From positions 3,367,001 through 3,431,000 of the forward strand of contig NZ_CP134228.1 of assembly GCF_031656215.1 (NCBI RefSeq): 64,000 nucleotides of DNA, given 5' to 3'. Positions within the stretch are counted from its first letter, which is position 1. Each line of letters opens with the position of its first letter. Below the pieces are notes generated by a model, which was given only the letters and a program-made list of their open reading frames with translations, made no database searches and was not told the origin of the DNA. The translations under genes were made by a program, and so were the position numbers. Positions 38,379 to 47,145 of this stretch are shown here, piece by piece. Origin of the DNA: Mesorhizobium koreense. Lineage in GTDB: Bacteria; Pseudomonadota; Alphaproteobacteria; Rhizobiales; Rhizobiaceae.

Positions 38379-39110
38379 CTAACCCTTTAGCTTCCGCTTT
38401 CCCTTTTCCAGGAAGTCCGACAGCAATGTCTCCATTGCCGCCATAAAGTCGTCCGGCTTCTCTTCGCGGAGCTTTTCCGCCTGTTCGACGAAACCCGAGA
38501 GCAACCCCTTCATTTCTTCCGGTGACGCCTCCAGCCGTCTGAGCATCTTCAGGCCGTTTTGGGCATAGCCGAGAAATTCAGCGTTTCGCTCCGTAATCTC
38601 GGCCAGCATCTGCTTGGTGATGCGCTCGCTTGGCGCGGCGAATTCACCGTCAACCCAGTCCACGTACAAGGAGGCGTTCTTGGCTCGGTTCGACGTCTCG
38701 TGAAACTCATCCTGGGTCTGCCTGAACGCCTCCACGGCAGCCTCCCAATCGCCACGGGCCTTCGCATCGGTTTCTGCCTCCGAGCCCTTCAGCATGTACG
38801 CATTCGATTTGTTCTTGGCAGCGTGACGGCCGAAGGCGGCCAGCACCTTCTTCTGATTGACTTCCAACCCAAGAACCAAGCTGACCGCCCAGGCACCGAG
38901 GTTGTTGACCTTCGAGCACTCCTCGAGGGAGATCTGGTGGAGGCAAAGGGCACGCGCCACCGCGCCCGCTCTCGCCAAGAGTTCCGCCTCGAAAAAAAGG
39001 CGCTCTGCATTATCGAATGTCTTCTCGGCGCCGCGGACGAGAACCGTCAACGGCGCGCGATCGCTTCTCGCAGCCTTCTCTCCTGCGTCTTCCCGTTTGA
39101 TATCGTTCAT
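38379..39110 (-). CDS. AbiV-family abortive infection protein (HEPN fold)
   Basis: 243 residues from ATG 39110. The region FDNAERLFFEAELLARAGAVARALCLHQISLEECSKV, read in parts (NAERLFFEAELL, RALCLHQISLEECSK), and the later KNASLYVDW match the AbiV pattern (NA..L..DA..L, rA..La..s.EE..K, K..slYvD). AbiV was found in Lactococcus as a phage-abortive protein and belongs to the HEPN superfamily. No Rx4-6H ribonuclease motif is obvious. The C-terminal half is helical and charged (ERNAEFLGYAQNGLKML). It is divergent from the HEPN-like gene with 74 bp between. Confidence 0.75.
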   Translation of the reverse strand: MNDIKREDAGEKAARSDRAPLTVLVRGAEKTFDNAERLFFEAELLARAGAVARALCLHQISLEECSKVNNLGAWAVSLVLGLEVNQKKVLAAFGRHAAKNKSNAYMLKGSEAETDAKARGDWEAAVEAFRQTQDEFHETSNRAKNASLYVDWVDGEFAAPSERITKQMLAEITERNAEFLGYAQNGLKMLRRLEASPEEMKGLLSGFVEQAEKLREEKPDDFMAAMETLLSDFLEKGKRKLKG

Positions 39111-39184
39111 TGTTGTTCCAGCATATTGTAAACACAAATACTTCAGCGACTGCAGGCGCTTGCCCGTCGAGACAGGAATAACAC

Positions 39185-40345
39185 ATGACTGCTGCCGATT
39201 GGACGCCGGTATTCGTCCTGCCGAATATTCCGCTGGAAGTTGCCATCGGCTGTGAGATCGCGGCGCTCGCGCCCGCGAATGACCCTCGCGTTGCGGCCCT
39301 CAAGCGGGCGTATCCCTCGTTCAGACGCTTCCTCAACCGCTTTGCAGATAATTTCGGAGAGAAGTTCGAGCCCTCGGTCCTGATCCTCGACGCGGCCGCG
39401 CCTCCGATCTTTCGCGACGTGACGGCGCTGGCGAGCTTCCGCGACCTTATCGCGCTCTCGGCGGTCACTCACGGCCGGGCGCAGGAACTCCGACATCCAC
39501 GCGGGCATCGCGTGCTGTTCGGCGAGGCCTTCGCGATCTACCCCTGGATGCTCGACCGACACTATGAGGATGTGATCGGCAACACCCCGGCGATCTTCGG
39601 CACGCATGAGCTCTCTCGCTTCAAGGGACAATCGTCGCCGGCCCTGTTCCGCACGTCACTCGGCGAAAGAGATATCGACCAGCCCCTCCTAGCAGCGCTC
39701 ATGGCTCGCTGGCGTTGCCGCTACGAAGCGGCGGAGCCTGCCTGGGAGGATGTCGCGCTGATGCGTTCGCTCAACATGGCGTACCAAGCCTCCCTCTTGC
39801 CGGCCGGGACCGATACGACGTTCTACGACGTCGGTCGGGTCGTCTCCCTCTGGGTCAGCGCTTTCGAGATTCTCGTGCATCCCGGCGGAAGCGGCCAGGC
39901 CAACCGCGACAAGGTGTTCGAGATGATCGAGCGGACGCCCTGGGCGGAGACGGAGTGCAGCCAGCTCGTCCACGACACAGGCGGCAAGACCAAGGTAAAG
40001 CGCACATTGGCCTCCTGGCTCTATCAAGTGCTCTACGAATGCCGGAACGACTTCCTTCACGGCAATCCCGTCGAGCGCAGCAATCTCTTTCTCCCCACGC
40101 CCCAACGGACGATCTTCGAATATGCCGCGCCGCTCTATCGCATCGCGTTGACGGCGTTTCTTCCGCTCACACATGCGGTCCCGATGCCATCATCCGAAGA
40201 TGCGCGCGTGTTCGGCGCCTATATCGACGATCGCATGGACTTCATGGGACCGCAGAAATCCGCGGAAGAAGCACTCCTGACCGCGACGCGCCCGCCAGCG
40301 GGCCGCGCCGCACGCCGCACGCGCGTCACTCGCCCCGCCCCCTAG
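39185..40345 (+). CDS. HEPN-like protein with RNDFLH motif, 386 aa
   Basis: The N-terminal two thirds (FVLPNIPLEVAIGCEIAALA, then ALASFRDLIALSAVTHGRAQ) are not recognised. Near residues 285-294 is LYECRNDFLHGNPV, giving R287-N288-D289-x2-H292, the R-N/D-x-x-x-H ribonuclease signature of Apea-type HEPN domains. A C-terminal helix (PLYRIALTAFLPLTHAV) and an Arg-rich tail follow. HEPN proteins often cut RNA in defence. Its stop overlaps the last gene of the opposing restriction operon by four bases. The function is inferred from the motif and location only. Confidence 0.6.
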   Translation: MTAADWTPVFVLPNIPLEVAIGCEIAALAPANDPRVAALKRAYPSFRRFLNRFADNFGEKFEPSVLILDAAAPPIFRDVTALASFRDLIALSAVTHGRAQELRHPRGHRVLFGEAFAIYPWMLDRHYEDVIGNTPAIFGTHELSRFKGQSSPALFRTSLGERDIDQPLLAALMARWRCRYEAAEPAWEDVALMRSLNMAYQASLLPAGTDTTFYDVGRVVSLWVSAFEILVHPGGSGQANRDKVFEMIERTPWAETECSQLVHDTGGKTKVKRTLASWLYQVLYECRNDFLHGNPVERSNLFLPTPQRTIFEYAAPLYRIALTAFLPLTHAVPMPSSEDARVFGAYIDDRMDFMGPQKSAEEALLTATRPPAGRAARRTRVTRPAP

Positions 40346-41028
40346 TCGTCCGCGCCAGCGTCGGGCTCCGCGATCAACTCTTCCGCCAACTCCGAAAGCC
40401 ACGGCGAGACATCGTCGATCTGCACAGCGCCGGCGTGGACCGCGTAATAGTCACCGACCGTCCGGAACGCCTCGCCAAAGCGATCCGCGAACATCTTCTG
40501 CAGCTTATCGTTACGGCTCAGCACACTCGACAGAGCGCGACCGCCCCGCAGGAATTTGAGCGCATGTTCGGTGCCGAGCAGATAGAGATATTTTCGCTTC
40601 GCCGTCGGATGCTCGGCGAGCAGCAGATAATCCTTGAACACGGAATTCTGGCGGATCGACTCCGCGCCGCCCCGCCACCGAATGAATTTGAACTCGGCGA
40701 CCCGCAGGTTGGTCTCCAGATCGAAATCGCGCCCGGTATTCCCGGCTCCAAGCGATACATATTCGACCCGCTCATCCGGTTCGAGGATGTGCGGAAGGCA
40801 GAGCAGGATGCCAAGCGCATGGATGGTCACATTGACCTGCCCGGCCAGGCGCTTCATTTCGGCCGCCGCGGCCAATGCCTCCCGACCCACGCCGGCGCCC
40901 TCCAGAAAGCCTGCGCAATCCTTCGCTGCCACACCGCGCACCTTGCTCTCGATCCGCGCAAGCGTCTGCGTCAGGTCGGGCCCCGTGAACCGCACGAGCA
41001 GATCGCGAATATCCGCGGGATTCGTCAT
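40342..41028 (-). CDS. Putative PD-(D/E)XK-fold protein, 228 aa
   Basis: Not recognised as a named family. The centre reads GRDFDLETNLRVAEFKFIRW: D101/D103 and E112-F-K114 match the D...ExK core of PD-(D/E)XK nucleases. Flanking helices (TQTLARIESKVRGVAAKDCA and NDKLQKMFADRFGEAFRTV) are cytosolic. It begins at an ATGA overlap with the preceding nuclease-like gene, so both are translated together at the end of the abiE-hsd operon. It may be an effector or specificity accessory of the restriction system. Confidence 0.6.
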   Translation of the reverse strand: MTNPADIRDLLVRFTGPDLTQTLARIESKVRGVAAKDCAGFLEGAGVGREALAAAAEMKRLAGQVNVTIHALGILLCLPHILEPDERVEYVSLGAGNTGRDFDLETNLRVAEFKFIRWRGGAESIRQNSVFKDYLLLAEHPTAKRKYLYLLGTEHALKFLRGGRALSSVLSRNDKLQKMFADRFGEAFRTVGDYYAVHAGAVQIDDVSPWLSELAEELIAEPDAGADD

Positions 41029-42569
41029 GCCCCCGCCCGCCCCGCGAAACGAAGCCGATCGATCTGATTGTAGTTGATCACCGCCGGGTCCGCGCCGATC
41101 ACTGGAAAGCGGCTGATCACGTAATGCATGACCTTGTCCAAGCCCAGTTCCTGTTTCAGCAGATCTTCACGGCCGCGCTCCTTCTTGAGTGCGCGAGCAT
41201 AGTAGTTCGTCAGGGAACGGTTATATCTGACGAACAGCGTGCGCTCAGCCTCAATCTTCGAGAGATCGATCCAGTTATTCTTACACTGGATGTTGAAGAT
41301 GACCCCGTTGCGCGTCGCGACGACATCGAATTCCTTCCGGTTGATCCGCTTGATGTCCGTCACGGTGAAGCCCATGCGTTCGAGGTCGCGTTTCACCATG
41401 TCCTCGAAGATGAACCCCGCGTGGATCTGGAAGCGCCGGCGGCTGCCCAGATGAACATTCTTGAACGCGTAGAGGAAGCGCGACAGAAGATTGACGTTCG
41501 AGACGATCCGATCCCCCTGGTCCAGGAAGGGCTGATAGGCATTGGTGTTCGTCGCATAGTCCGAAGGCTTGTTGACGAGCAGTATCTCAAGCTCGATGGG
41601 GTCCAGCTCGGATTGCGCCCGCAGCATCGATCGAAACTTCTCCTTTGCGATCTCGACGTAATAGTCGTCGCGGCAATGGCGCGCAAAGGCGATCACCAGC
41701 AGGCCCATTGCGGAAAAATCGGAGTCCTTCAGGCCGAAGGCCTCGTAGGTCGCCCCGATCAGTTTCACGCCATTGCGCAGTTCGGCGGCCGAAAAGATCT
41801 TCCTTCGATCCAGCGCCTCCATGGCGGGCATCGTGAACTGGTCGCCACGCAATTCCGCCATCACATGGATCGACGCGCGCTCCGGTTCGAGAAAATAGTC
41901 GTCCAAAGTCTCGAGGCAGTGGCTCGCCATGGCGCCGACGTGGTCGACGTCCAGACTGAAATCCGGCAGAACCTCGAGCAGCGCAAGCTTTTGATGGAAG
42001 CCGGTGATGGCGATGCAGCTATGCTCGACCTGCGGCATGAGAACGGTCAGAGCGTCGTAGGGCTGGAGAACGAGCGAGCCGGAACATGCGTAGGGCATGG
42101 TGTACAGCAGCGAGACGAAGTGCCGTCGCCGCGACTGAAAGTAGTCGACCGCCCCGCCTATCGTGTCGAGCGTGATGGCTGCACTACGGGCGTCCAGGCC
42201 ATGCTCGGCAAAGGCCGCGCGCATCGCACCAGCGTAGAGCATAACCCGCGTGAAGCGAGAGATGACGGACGGCTCGAGATGTGGCGCGAGCGCCTGACGG
42301 ACGGCTAGCCAGGTCGGCCCCGGATTCGAAACAAACGCATCGTCCAATCGAACCGCGCACAACCAGGCACGGAGCCGATCGTCGGCGACCCCGAATTTCG
42401 GGAGATTGATGAACTCCTCCACGCCTCGGATCGTCTCATGCCATGCGGCGACCGCGTCTTCGCGCCGATATTGGCCGAGAACGGAGAGCACGCCGTCGCC
42501 GTGAGCGGCCAACTGACTTTCAATCAGTGTCCTCGCCTCAGCTCCCGATATCGTCCGCACGGCGCACAT
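41025..42569 (-). CDS. Restriction-endonuclease-like protein (Mrr-type C-terminus)
   Basis: 514 residues from ATG 42569, which has AGGAG four to five bases upstream. The in-frame ATG 42626 overlapping the hsdM stop is an alternative, but its first codons (AGA, CGA, AGG, AGA) look non-coding. The long N-terminal part is alpha-helical and unrecognised. Near residues 390-440, FEDMVKRDLERMGF, NRKEFDVVATRNGV and NIQCKNNW form an E...D...QxK active site of Mrr/VRR-type PD-(D/E)XK nucleases. Its place directly after hsdM suggests a role with the methylase. Confidence 0.65.
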   Translation of the reverse strand: MCAVRTISGAEARTLIESQLAAHGDGVLSVLGQYRREDAVAAWHETIRGVEEFINLPKFGVADDRLRAWLCAVRLDDAFVSNPGPTWLAVRQALAPHLEPSVISRFTRVMLYAGAMRAAFAEHGLDARSAAITLDTIGGAVDYFQSRRRHFVSLLYTMPYACSGSLVLQPYDALTVLMPQVEHSCIAITGFHQKLALLEVLPDFSLDVDHVGAMASHCLETLDDYFLEPERASIHVMAELRGDQFTMPAMEALDRRKIFSAAELRNGVKLIGATYEAFGLKDSDFSAMGLLVIAFARHCRDDYYVEIAKEKFRSMLRAQSELDPIELEILLVNKPSDYATNTNAYQPFLDQGDRIVSNVNLLSRFLYAFKNVHLGSRRRFQIHAGFIFEDMVKRDLERMGFTVTDIKRINRKEFDVVATRNGVIFNIQCKNNWIDLSKIEAERTLFVRYNRSLTNYYARALKKERGREDLLKQELGLDKVMHYVISRFPVIGADPAVINYNQIDRLRFAGRAGA

Positions 42570-42622
42570 ATCTCTCCTGAGCGTTGCTGCACCTCGCCAT
42601 CTACGACCGAACGCGCCACGCG

Positions 42623-44755
42623 TCATCCAAACGCATGGTGCAGTAAGGACGGCATCAGTCCGCTTAGCGCCCGATCAACCTCGGCTTGACCAAGTTCGAC
42701 TGCTTGAGCTTTCGCATGAAGGGCTTCAAACCACTCCTGCGCGTCTAGCGATGGGACCGGAACGGTAATATTGGGCAGGAGTTCGGCGGACAGCGTCTTA
42801 TTTCGTGCGATCGATCCCGGTGACGCCGCGACAACCTGCGCAAAACCTTCCGGCGTACGGAAATAGTACCAGAGAAACATCGGGAGACACCTCGTTCGAT
42901 CGGCTTCACACGTAAGCATCCGATGATTTCCGACGCAGCCATCGTCAGCGGCTGACGCCAGCGCGATTGCCTGTTCCCACGCCATCAAATTACTGAATAC
43001 GAGGTCGCCGGTGGCGATGCGGAATAACTTCTGCCAAGTGAACTCCGCCCCAGGTATTGTCCGGCGATGGAATATCCCCTTGTAGAAGCTGCGCACGCCT
43101 ATCTCGGTGTAGGTCTTCTCAGGATCTATATGAACCTGACGTCGAACAAGTGGCGCTACGTCGCCGAGTCTTGCGCGAGGCGAGTCCGAAGTGATTTTGT
43201 CGAAAGCGACTACCAGCGCTCTCAACTCGTCAAGCACAGCTAGCAACTTACGTTGCTCGGCGATTGCGCCTTCAATGATCTCAACAGGCCGACGGTGGTC
43301 CGCCTCCTTGGCACGAGGATTTTTGAGGTCCAAATCCACTGCAATGGTGCGACCTTCTGAATCGCGCTTGATGAGACTAGGCCCAAAGACTTTCCATGCC
43401 CGTGCTCCTTCCCTGCGCGCGGACCACCACTCAAGGCAATCACTGAGTTCTTCGTACAGTAACGGCTGCGTTTTTGAATACTTGCGCCGACCCTCTGGAA
43501 GCGGCTGTTCCCAATACCAAATGTCACCAGTGGGGCCTGAAGTGTCGAAGAAAATGATGTTGGTTGGAATATCGGTGTACGGGGAAAACGTTCCTTCCGG
43601 CAGCCGGACGATAGTGTGCAGATTGAACCGCTCGAGCAGATCCGCCTTGATGCGCGCCGCGATGCCGTCGCCAAACAATATCCCATTCGGAACGACTACG
43701 CCGGCTCGCCCGTGGCCTCCTCGCTTCAGCCGTCGCATAATGAGTTGCAGAAACAGCAGAGCGGTCTCGGCGGTGCGGCGATCGTCAGGGAAGTTCGTAA
43801 GGATGCCTGCTTCCTCTTCTCCGCCAAACGGAGGATTGGTCAGGATCACCTCGACGCGATCACGCTCACCGATCTCCGTCAGCTTGAAACGCAGCGCATT
43901 TCCGAACTCGATGTCGGGCGCCTCCAACCCGTGCAGGAGCAGATTCATCTGCGCCAACAGGAATGGGAGCGATGAGTCTTCGCCGCCGCGCAACGTCGAG
44001 CGCTGAAGGATCTCGCGCTTCTCCACCGTATCGGCGCTTGGCCTCATGTGATCGAAGGCTGCGGCGAGAAACCCTCCGGTGCCGCAAGCCGGATCGAGAA
44101 CGGTTTCGCCTAGCTTCGGGTCGATGACGTCGACCATGAAGCGGACCACAGGCCGCGGGGTATAGAACTCTCCGTTCTGACCCGCCGCATCCCGCATCTC
44201 CCGTAGCAGCGTTTCGTACATCCGCCCGAGCGTCTGGATATCCTCGGTGTTGTCGAAGTGGATGTCGTTGATGAGGTTGATTACGTCCCGCAGGACGTAG
44301 CCACTCGTCGCGTAGTTGCGCAGGTCACGAAACACGGCTGAAACAACATCACGGCGCTGTCGCCCTTCGCCATTCCCGCGAAGGCTCCGCAGATACGTGA
44401 ACAAGCCCGGCCCCTTCGTTCCGTCGGCTCGGACGGTCTGCTCCCCATTGATGAACGAGAGCAGATCCGGTCCCGTGATGCCCGCAGAATCGGCGGCCCA
44501 GTCACGCCACCGGTATGGCGGATCGATCAAGCCGCGGTAGGTCTCGCCGGCGAGCACAGCCTCGTCTTCGTGGACCCTTTCCATGTCGTCCACGAACTTC
44601 AGGAACATCAGCCACGTCAGGGTCGGCAGCCGCGTGAGGTCCGTCTTCAGCTCGCGATCCTTGCGCATCTTGTTGCGCGCGGACTTGATGACGCTGTCGA
44701 GGCGTTGAGCCGTCGTCTTTGGCGCCTTGCCCTTCTTTTTCTCACTTGGCGGCAT
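42623..44755 (-). CDS. hsdM: Type I restriction-modification HsdM-HsdS fusion
   Basis: 710 residues. Residues 1-510 are a type I N6-adenine methylase: helical N-terminus (LTWLMFLKFVDDMER), AdoMet motif DPACGTGGF at 221-229 and catalytic NPPF at 307-310. Residues about 525-710 are a single HsdS-type half: one target-recognition domain (RLGDVAPLVRRQ through IARNKTLSAELLPNITVPVPSL) plus a terminal helix (EWFEALHAKAQAVELGQAEVDRAL). No separate hsdS is nearby, so specificity probably comes from this half-subunit, perhaps as a dimer reading a symmetric site. Base composition of the S part looks less GC-rich than its surroundings. Confidence 0.9.
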   Translation of the reverse strand: MPPSEKKKGKAPKTTAQRLDSVIKSARNKMRKDRELKTDLTRLPTLTWLMFLKFVDDMERVHEDEAVLAGETYRGLIDPPYRWRDWAADSAGITGPDLLSFINGEQTVRADGTKGPGLFTYLRSLRGNGEGRQRRDVVSAVFRDLRNYATSGYVLRDVINLINDIHFDNTEDIQTLGRMYETLLREMRDAAGQNGEFYTPRPVVRFMVDVIDPKLGETVLDPACGTGGFLAAAFDHMRPSADTVEKREILQRSTLRGGEDSSLPFLLAQMNLLLHGLEAPDIEFGNALRFKLTEIGERDRVEVILTNPPFGGEEEAGILTNFPDDRRTAETALLFLQLIMRRLKRGGHGRAGVVVPNGILFGDGIAARIKADLLERFNLHTIVRLPEGTFSPYTDIPTNIIFFDTSGPTGDIWYWEQPLPEGRRKYSKTQPLLYEELSDCLEWWSARREGARAWKVFGPSLIKRDSEGRTIAVDLDLKNPRAKEADHRRPVEIIEGAIAEQRKLLAVLDELRALVVAFDKITSDSPRARLGDVAPLVRRQVHIDPEKTYTEIGVRSFYKGIFHRRTIPGAEFTWQKLFRIATGDLVFSNLMAWEQAIALASAADDGCVGNHRMLTCEADRTRCLPMFLWYYFRTPEGFAQVVAASPGSIARNKTLSAELLPNITVPVPSLDAQEWFEALHAKAQAVELGQAEVDRALSGLMPSLLHHAFG

Positions 44756-44769
44756 TCAGAGGTGCTTTC

Positions 44770-47145
44770 CTAAGCGGCGTACAAGAGGCCGGACATTTCG
44801 TTGACAGCCGCGCGAAGCTTCTCCGGACCTCCGAAGCGTCGCGCGATTTCACTCGGATTGCCGAAGCCCGCGAGTGGCGGCACTTTGAGGATGCCCGGCA
44901 GCACGAACTGAGCTGCGCCATGATCAGCGTATTTTTCGAGCAGGGCTTCGAGCACTGCGCGTGCATCGGCGCCGTACTGGTCGAAGAAATCTCGGCGGTC
45001 ACGCTGCAGGCGTTCCGCCCGCTCCCTCCGAGTCCTTAACGGCGCGTTCCAGGCGAGATGACAGAGCAGATCGAATGGATCGTCGTCTGGCCGGCCCGTT
45101 TCCTGCGCCAAAGTCTCAAGGTCGATACCGCGCTCGGCGAGCGCTTCGACCACGGCCTGGCGCTTATCGGCATCGAGCCAGTCCGCGCGAAAGCTCGCTG
45201 CGGTCGGATAGAGCGTTCGGACCTTCTCACCGGTCCAGTCCGTCAGCTTCTTGCAAGTGAGACGTTTGCCGTCGGTGTCCAGCTCGTAGACGAGGTGGGC
45301 AATAACCTCCACCGCACCGCCATCGACGTAATACTTACGCGGTTCGCCCGACTCTTCGTCCGGCGGCAGCCCGCTCGGCGGCTGCTCGCCTTCCGGCTCG
45401 TCGACCGTCTCCTGCGGAGGCTTCTCCTCGCCTTCGGTCGTCACCACCTCGCCATCGGCGTCGATCTCGGTGACCGTTTCGGCGGTCGGTTCGCCGTCGA
45501 ATTCCGGGTCGGCGAACTTCTCCGTGGCGGTGCCGGTGTAGTCGAGGATGTTGAAGAAGAGCTTGCCGTAGTCCTCGCGCAAGCGAGTGCCACGCCCAAT
45601 GATCTGCTTGAACTCCGTCATCGAGCCCACGACGCGCGCGAGAACGACATTTTTGCAGGTCGGCGCGTCCACGCCCGTCGTCAGAAGCTGCGACGTCGTC
45701 AGGATGACAGGAACTTTAGTCTCCACATCCTGAAACGCATTCAGCTTGCCCTTCCCGATGTCCCCCTCGTCGGCGGTGACGCGACAGGCGTAGTCCGGAT
45801 AGGTAACGACGAGATCTGAATTGAGGTTGGCAAGCGCACGGCGCATCTCGCTCGCATGCTCCTGATCGACACAGAAGACGATCGTCTTGGCGAAGCGGTC
45901 CGTTTGGGCAAGGAAGTGCGTGAGGTGTCGGGCGATTGCTTCGGTGCGGGCGCGCAGCGCGACGACACGCTCGAAATCTTTCGTGTGATACTCGTCGTCG
46001 GGAACCTCACGTCCGAATCGGTCGAGTTCACCCTTGGTTGGCCGCCAGCCGGCGGCGTCATAGTCGGTGACCACCCGGTGCACGCGGTACGGCGCAAGGA
46101 AGCCATCGGCTATACCTTGCGCCAGCGAGTAGGTATAGAGCGGCGTGCCGAAATAGGCGTAAGTGTCGCGATTATCGTCCCTGAGCGGCGTGGCGGTCAT
46201 GCCGAGCTGATACGCCGGCTCAAAATACTCCAGGATCTCCCGCCAGCTGCTATCGTCGCGCGCGCTGCCGCGATGGCATTCGTCGACGATGATCAGATCG
46301 AAGAAGTCGCGCGCGTATTCGCGATAGAGGCCCGGCCTTCGTTCGTCGCGTGCGATCGCTTGGTAAATCGCGAAATAGATATCGCGACCCTGGCTGACGA
46401 CACCATTCTCGATTTTGAACCGGGCGTCGCCGAATGGCGCGAAAGTCTTGCCCATCGGATCGTCGACGAGGATGTTGCGGTCCGCGAGAAACAGGATCTT
46501 CGGTTTGCGGAAATCCCCGCGCTTGTTCCACCCAGCGCTCCAGAGCCGCCAGGCGATCTGGAAAGCTACCGCTGTCTTTCCGGCGCCGGTGCACAACGTC
46601 AACAGCGCGCGGCGCCTCCCGGTGAGAATGGCTTGGAGAGCCTGATTGACCGCGCCTTCTTGATAGTAGCGCAGCGGCTTGCCTGGGTCGGGGAACCCGG
46701 GCGTGAGGAGCCGACTGGCCGCAGCATCGTCGGCTAGGCCGAGGCCCGCACGCTGGCGCGCCCACAATTCCGCCGGTGCTGGAAAGTCGGTGCGTAGCGT
46801 TTCGACGCCGGTGAAGAAATCGAACTCCACGATCTCGGCGCCGTTCGTGGCGATTGCGAACTTCAGCCCCAGAATCTCCGCGTATTCCTTCGCCTGCTGT
46901 AGACCATCGGCGGCGGACCTGTAGCCGGCCTTCGCTTCCACGACGGCGATCGGATAGTCGGCGCTGAACCGCAGAATGTAGTCGGCCCGCTTCTGCCGGC
47001 CCCGGCGCGCACGCCCTCCGACGAAGATCACTCGGCCATCTGTAAAGGTACGCTGCTCGTTGATCGCATGGGGCGCGTTATCCCATCCTGCAGCCTGCAA
47101 GCGCGGCACAACAAATTTTCGACAGGTGTCGGCCTCGGTGTTCAT
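44770..47145 (-). CDS. hsdR: Type I restriction enzyme R subunit (EcoEI-type)
   Basis: 791 residues. N-terminal nuclease core with D55 (KRADYILRF) and E70-A-K72 (VVEAKAG), superfamily 2 translocase with Walker A CTGAGKT (185-191), DECH box (288-291), GMTATPLRDD and the RGTRLREDYGK arginine-finger region, then an EcoEI_R-like C-terminus rich in Asp/Glu (about 560-620). The motor pumps DNA past the methylase and cuts unmodified DNA. Its start overlaps the AbiEii stop by ATGA, which ties expression to the toxin-antitoxin pair. Confidence 0.93.
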   Translation of the reverse strand: MNTEADTCRKFVVPRLQAAGWDNAPHAINEQRTFTDGRVIFVGGRARRGRQKRADYILRFSADYPIAVVEAKAGYRSAADGLQQAKEYAEILGLKFAIATNGAEIVEFDFFTGVETLRTDFPAPAELWARQRAGLGLADDAAASRLLTPGFPDPGKPLRYYQEGAVNQALQAILTGRRRALLTLCTGAGKTAVAFQIAWRLWSAGWNKRGDFRKPKILFLADRNILVDDPMGKTFAPFGDARFKIENGVVSQGRDIYFAIYQAIARDERRPGLYREYARDFFDLIIVDECHRGSARDDSSWREILEYFEPAYQLGMTATPLRDDNRDTYAYFGTPLYTYSLAQGIADGFLAPYRVHRVVTDYDAAGWRPTKGELDRFGREVPDDEYHTKDFERVVALRARTEAIARHLTHFLAQTDRFAKTIVFCVDQEHASEMRRALANLNSDLVVTYPDYACRVTADEGDIGKGKLNAFQDVETKVPVILTTSQLLTTGVDAPTCKNVVLARVVGSMTEFKQIIGRGTRLREDYGKLFFNILDYTGTATEKFADPEFDGEPTAETVTEIDADGEVVTTEGEEKPPQETVDEPEGEQPPSGLPPDEESGEPRKYYVDGGAVEVIAHLVYELDTDGKRLTCKKLTDWTGEKVRTLYPTAASFRADWLDADKRQAVVEALAERGIDLETLAQETGRPDDDPFDLLCHLAWNAPLRTRRERAERLQRDRRDFFDQYGADARAVLEALLEKYADHGAAQFVLPGILKVPPLAGFGNPSEIARRFGGPEKLRAAVNEMSGLLYAA

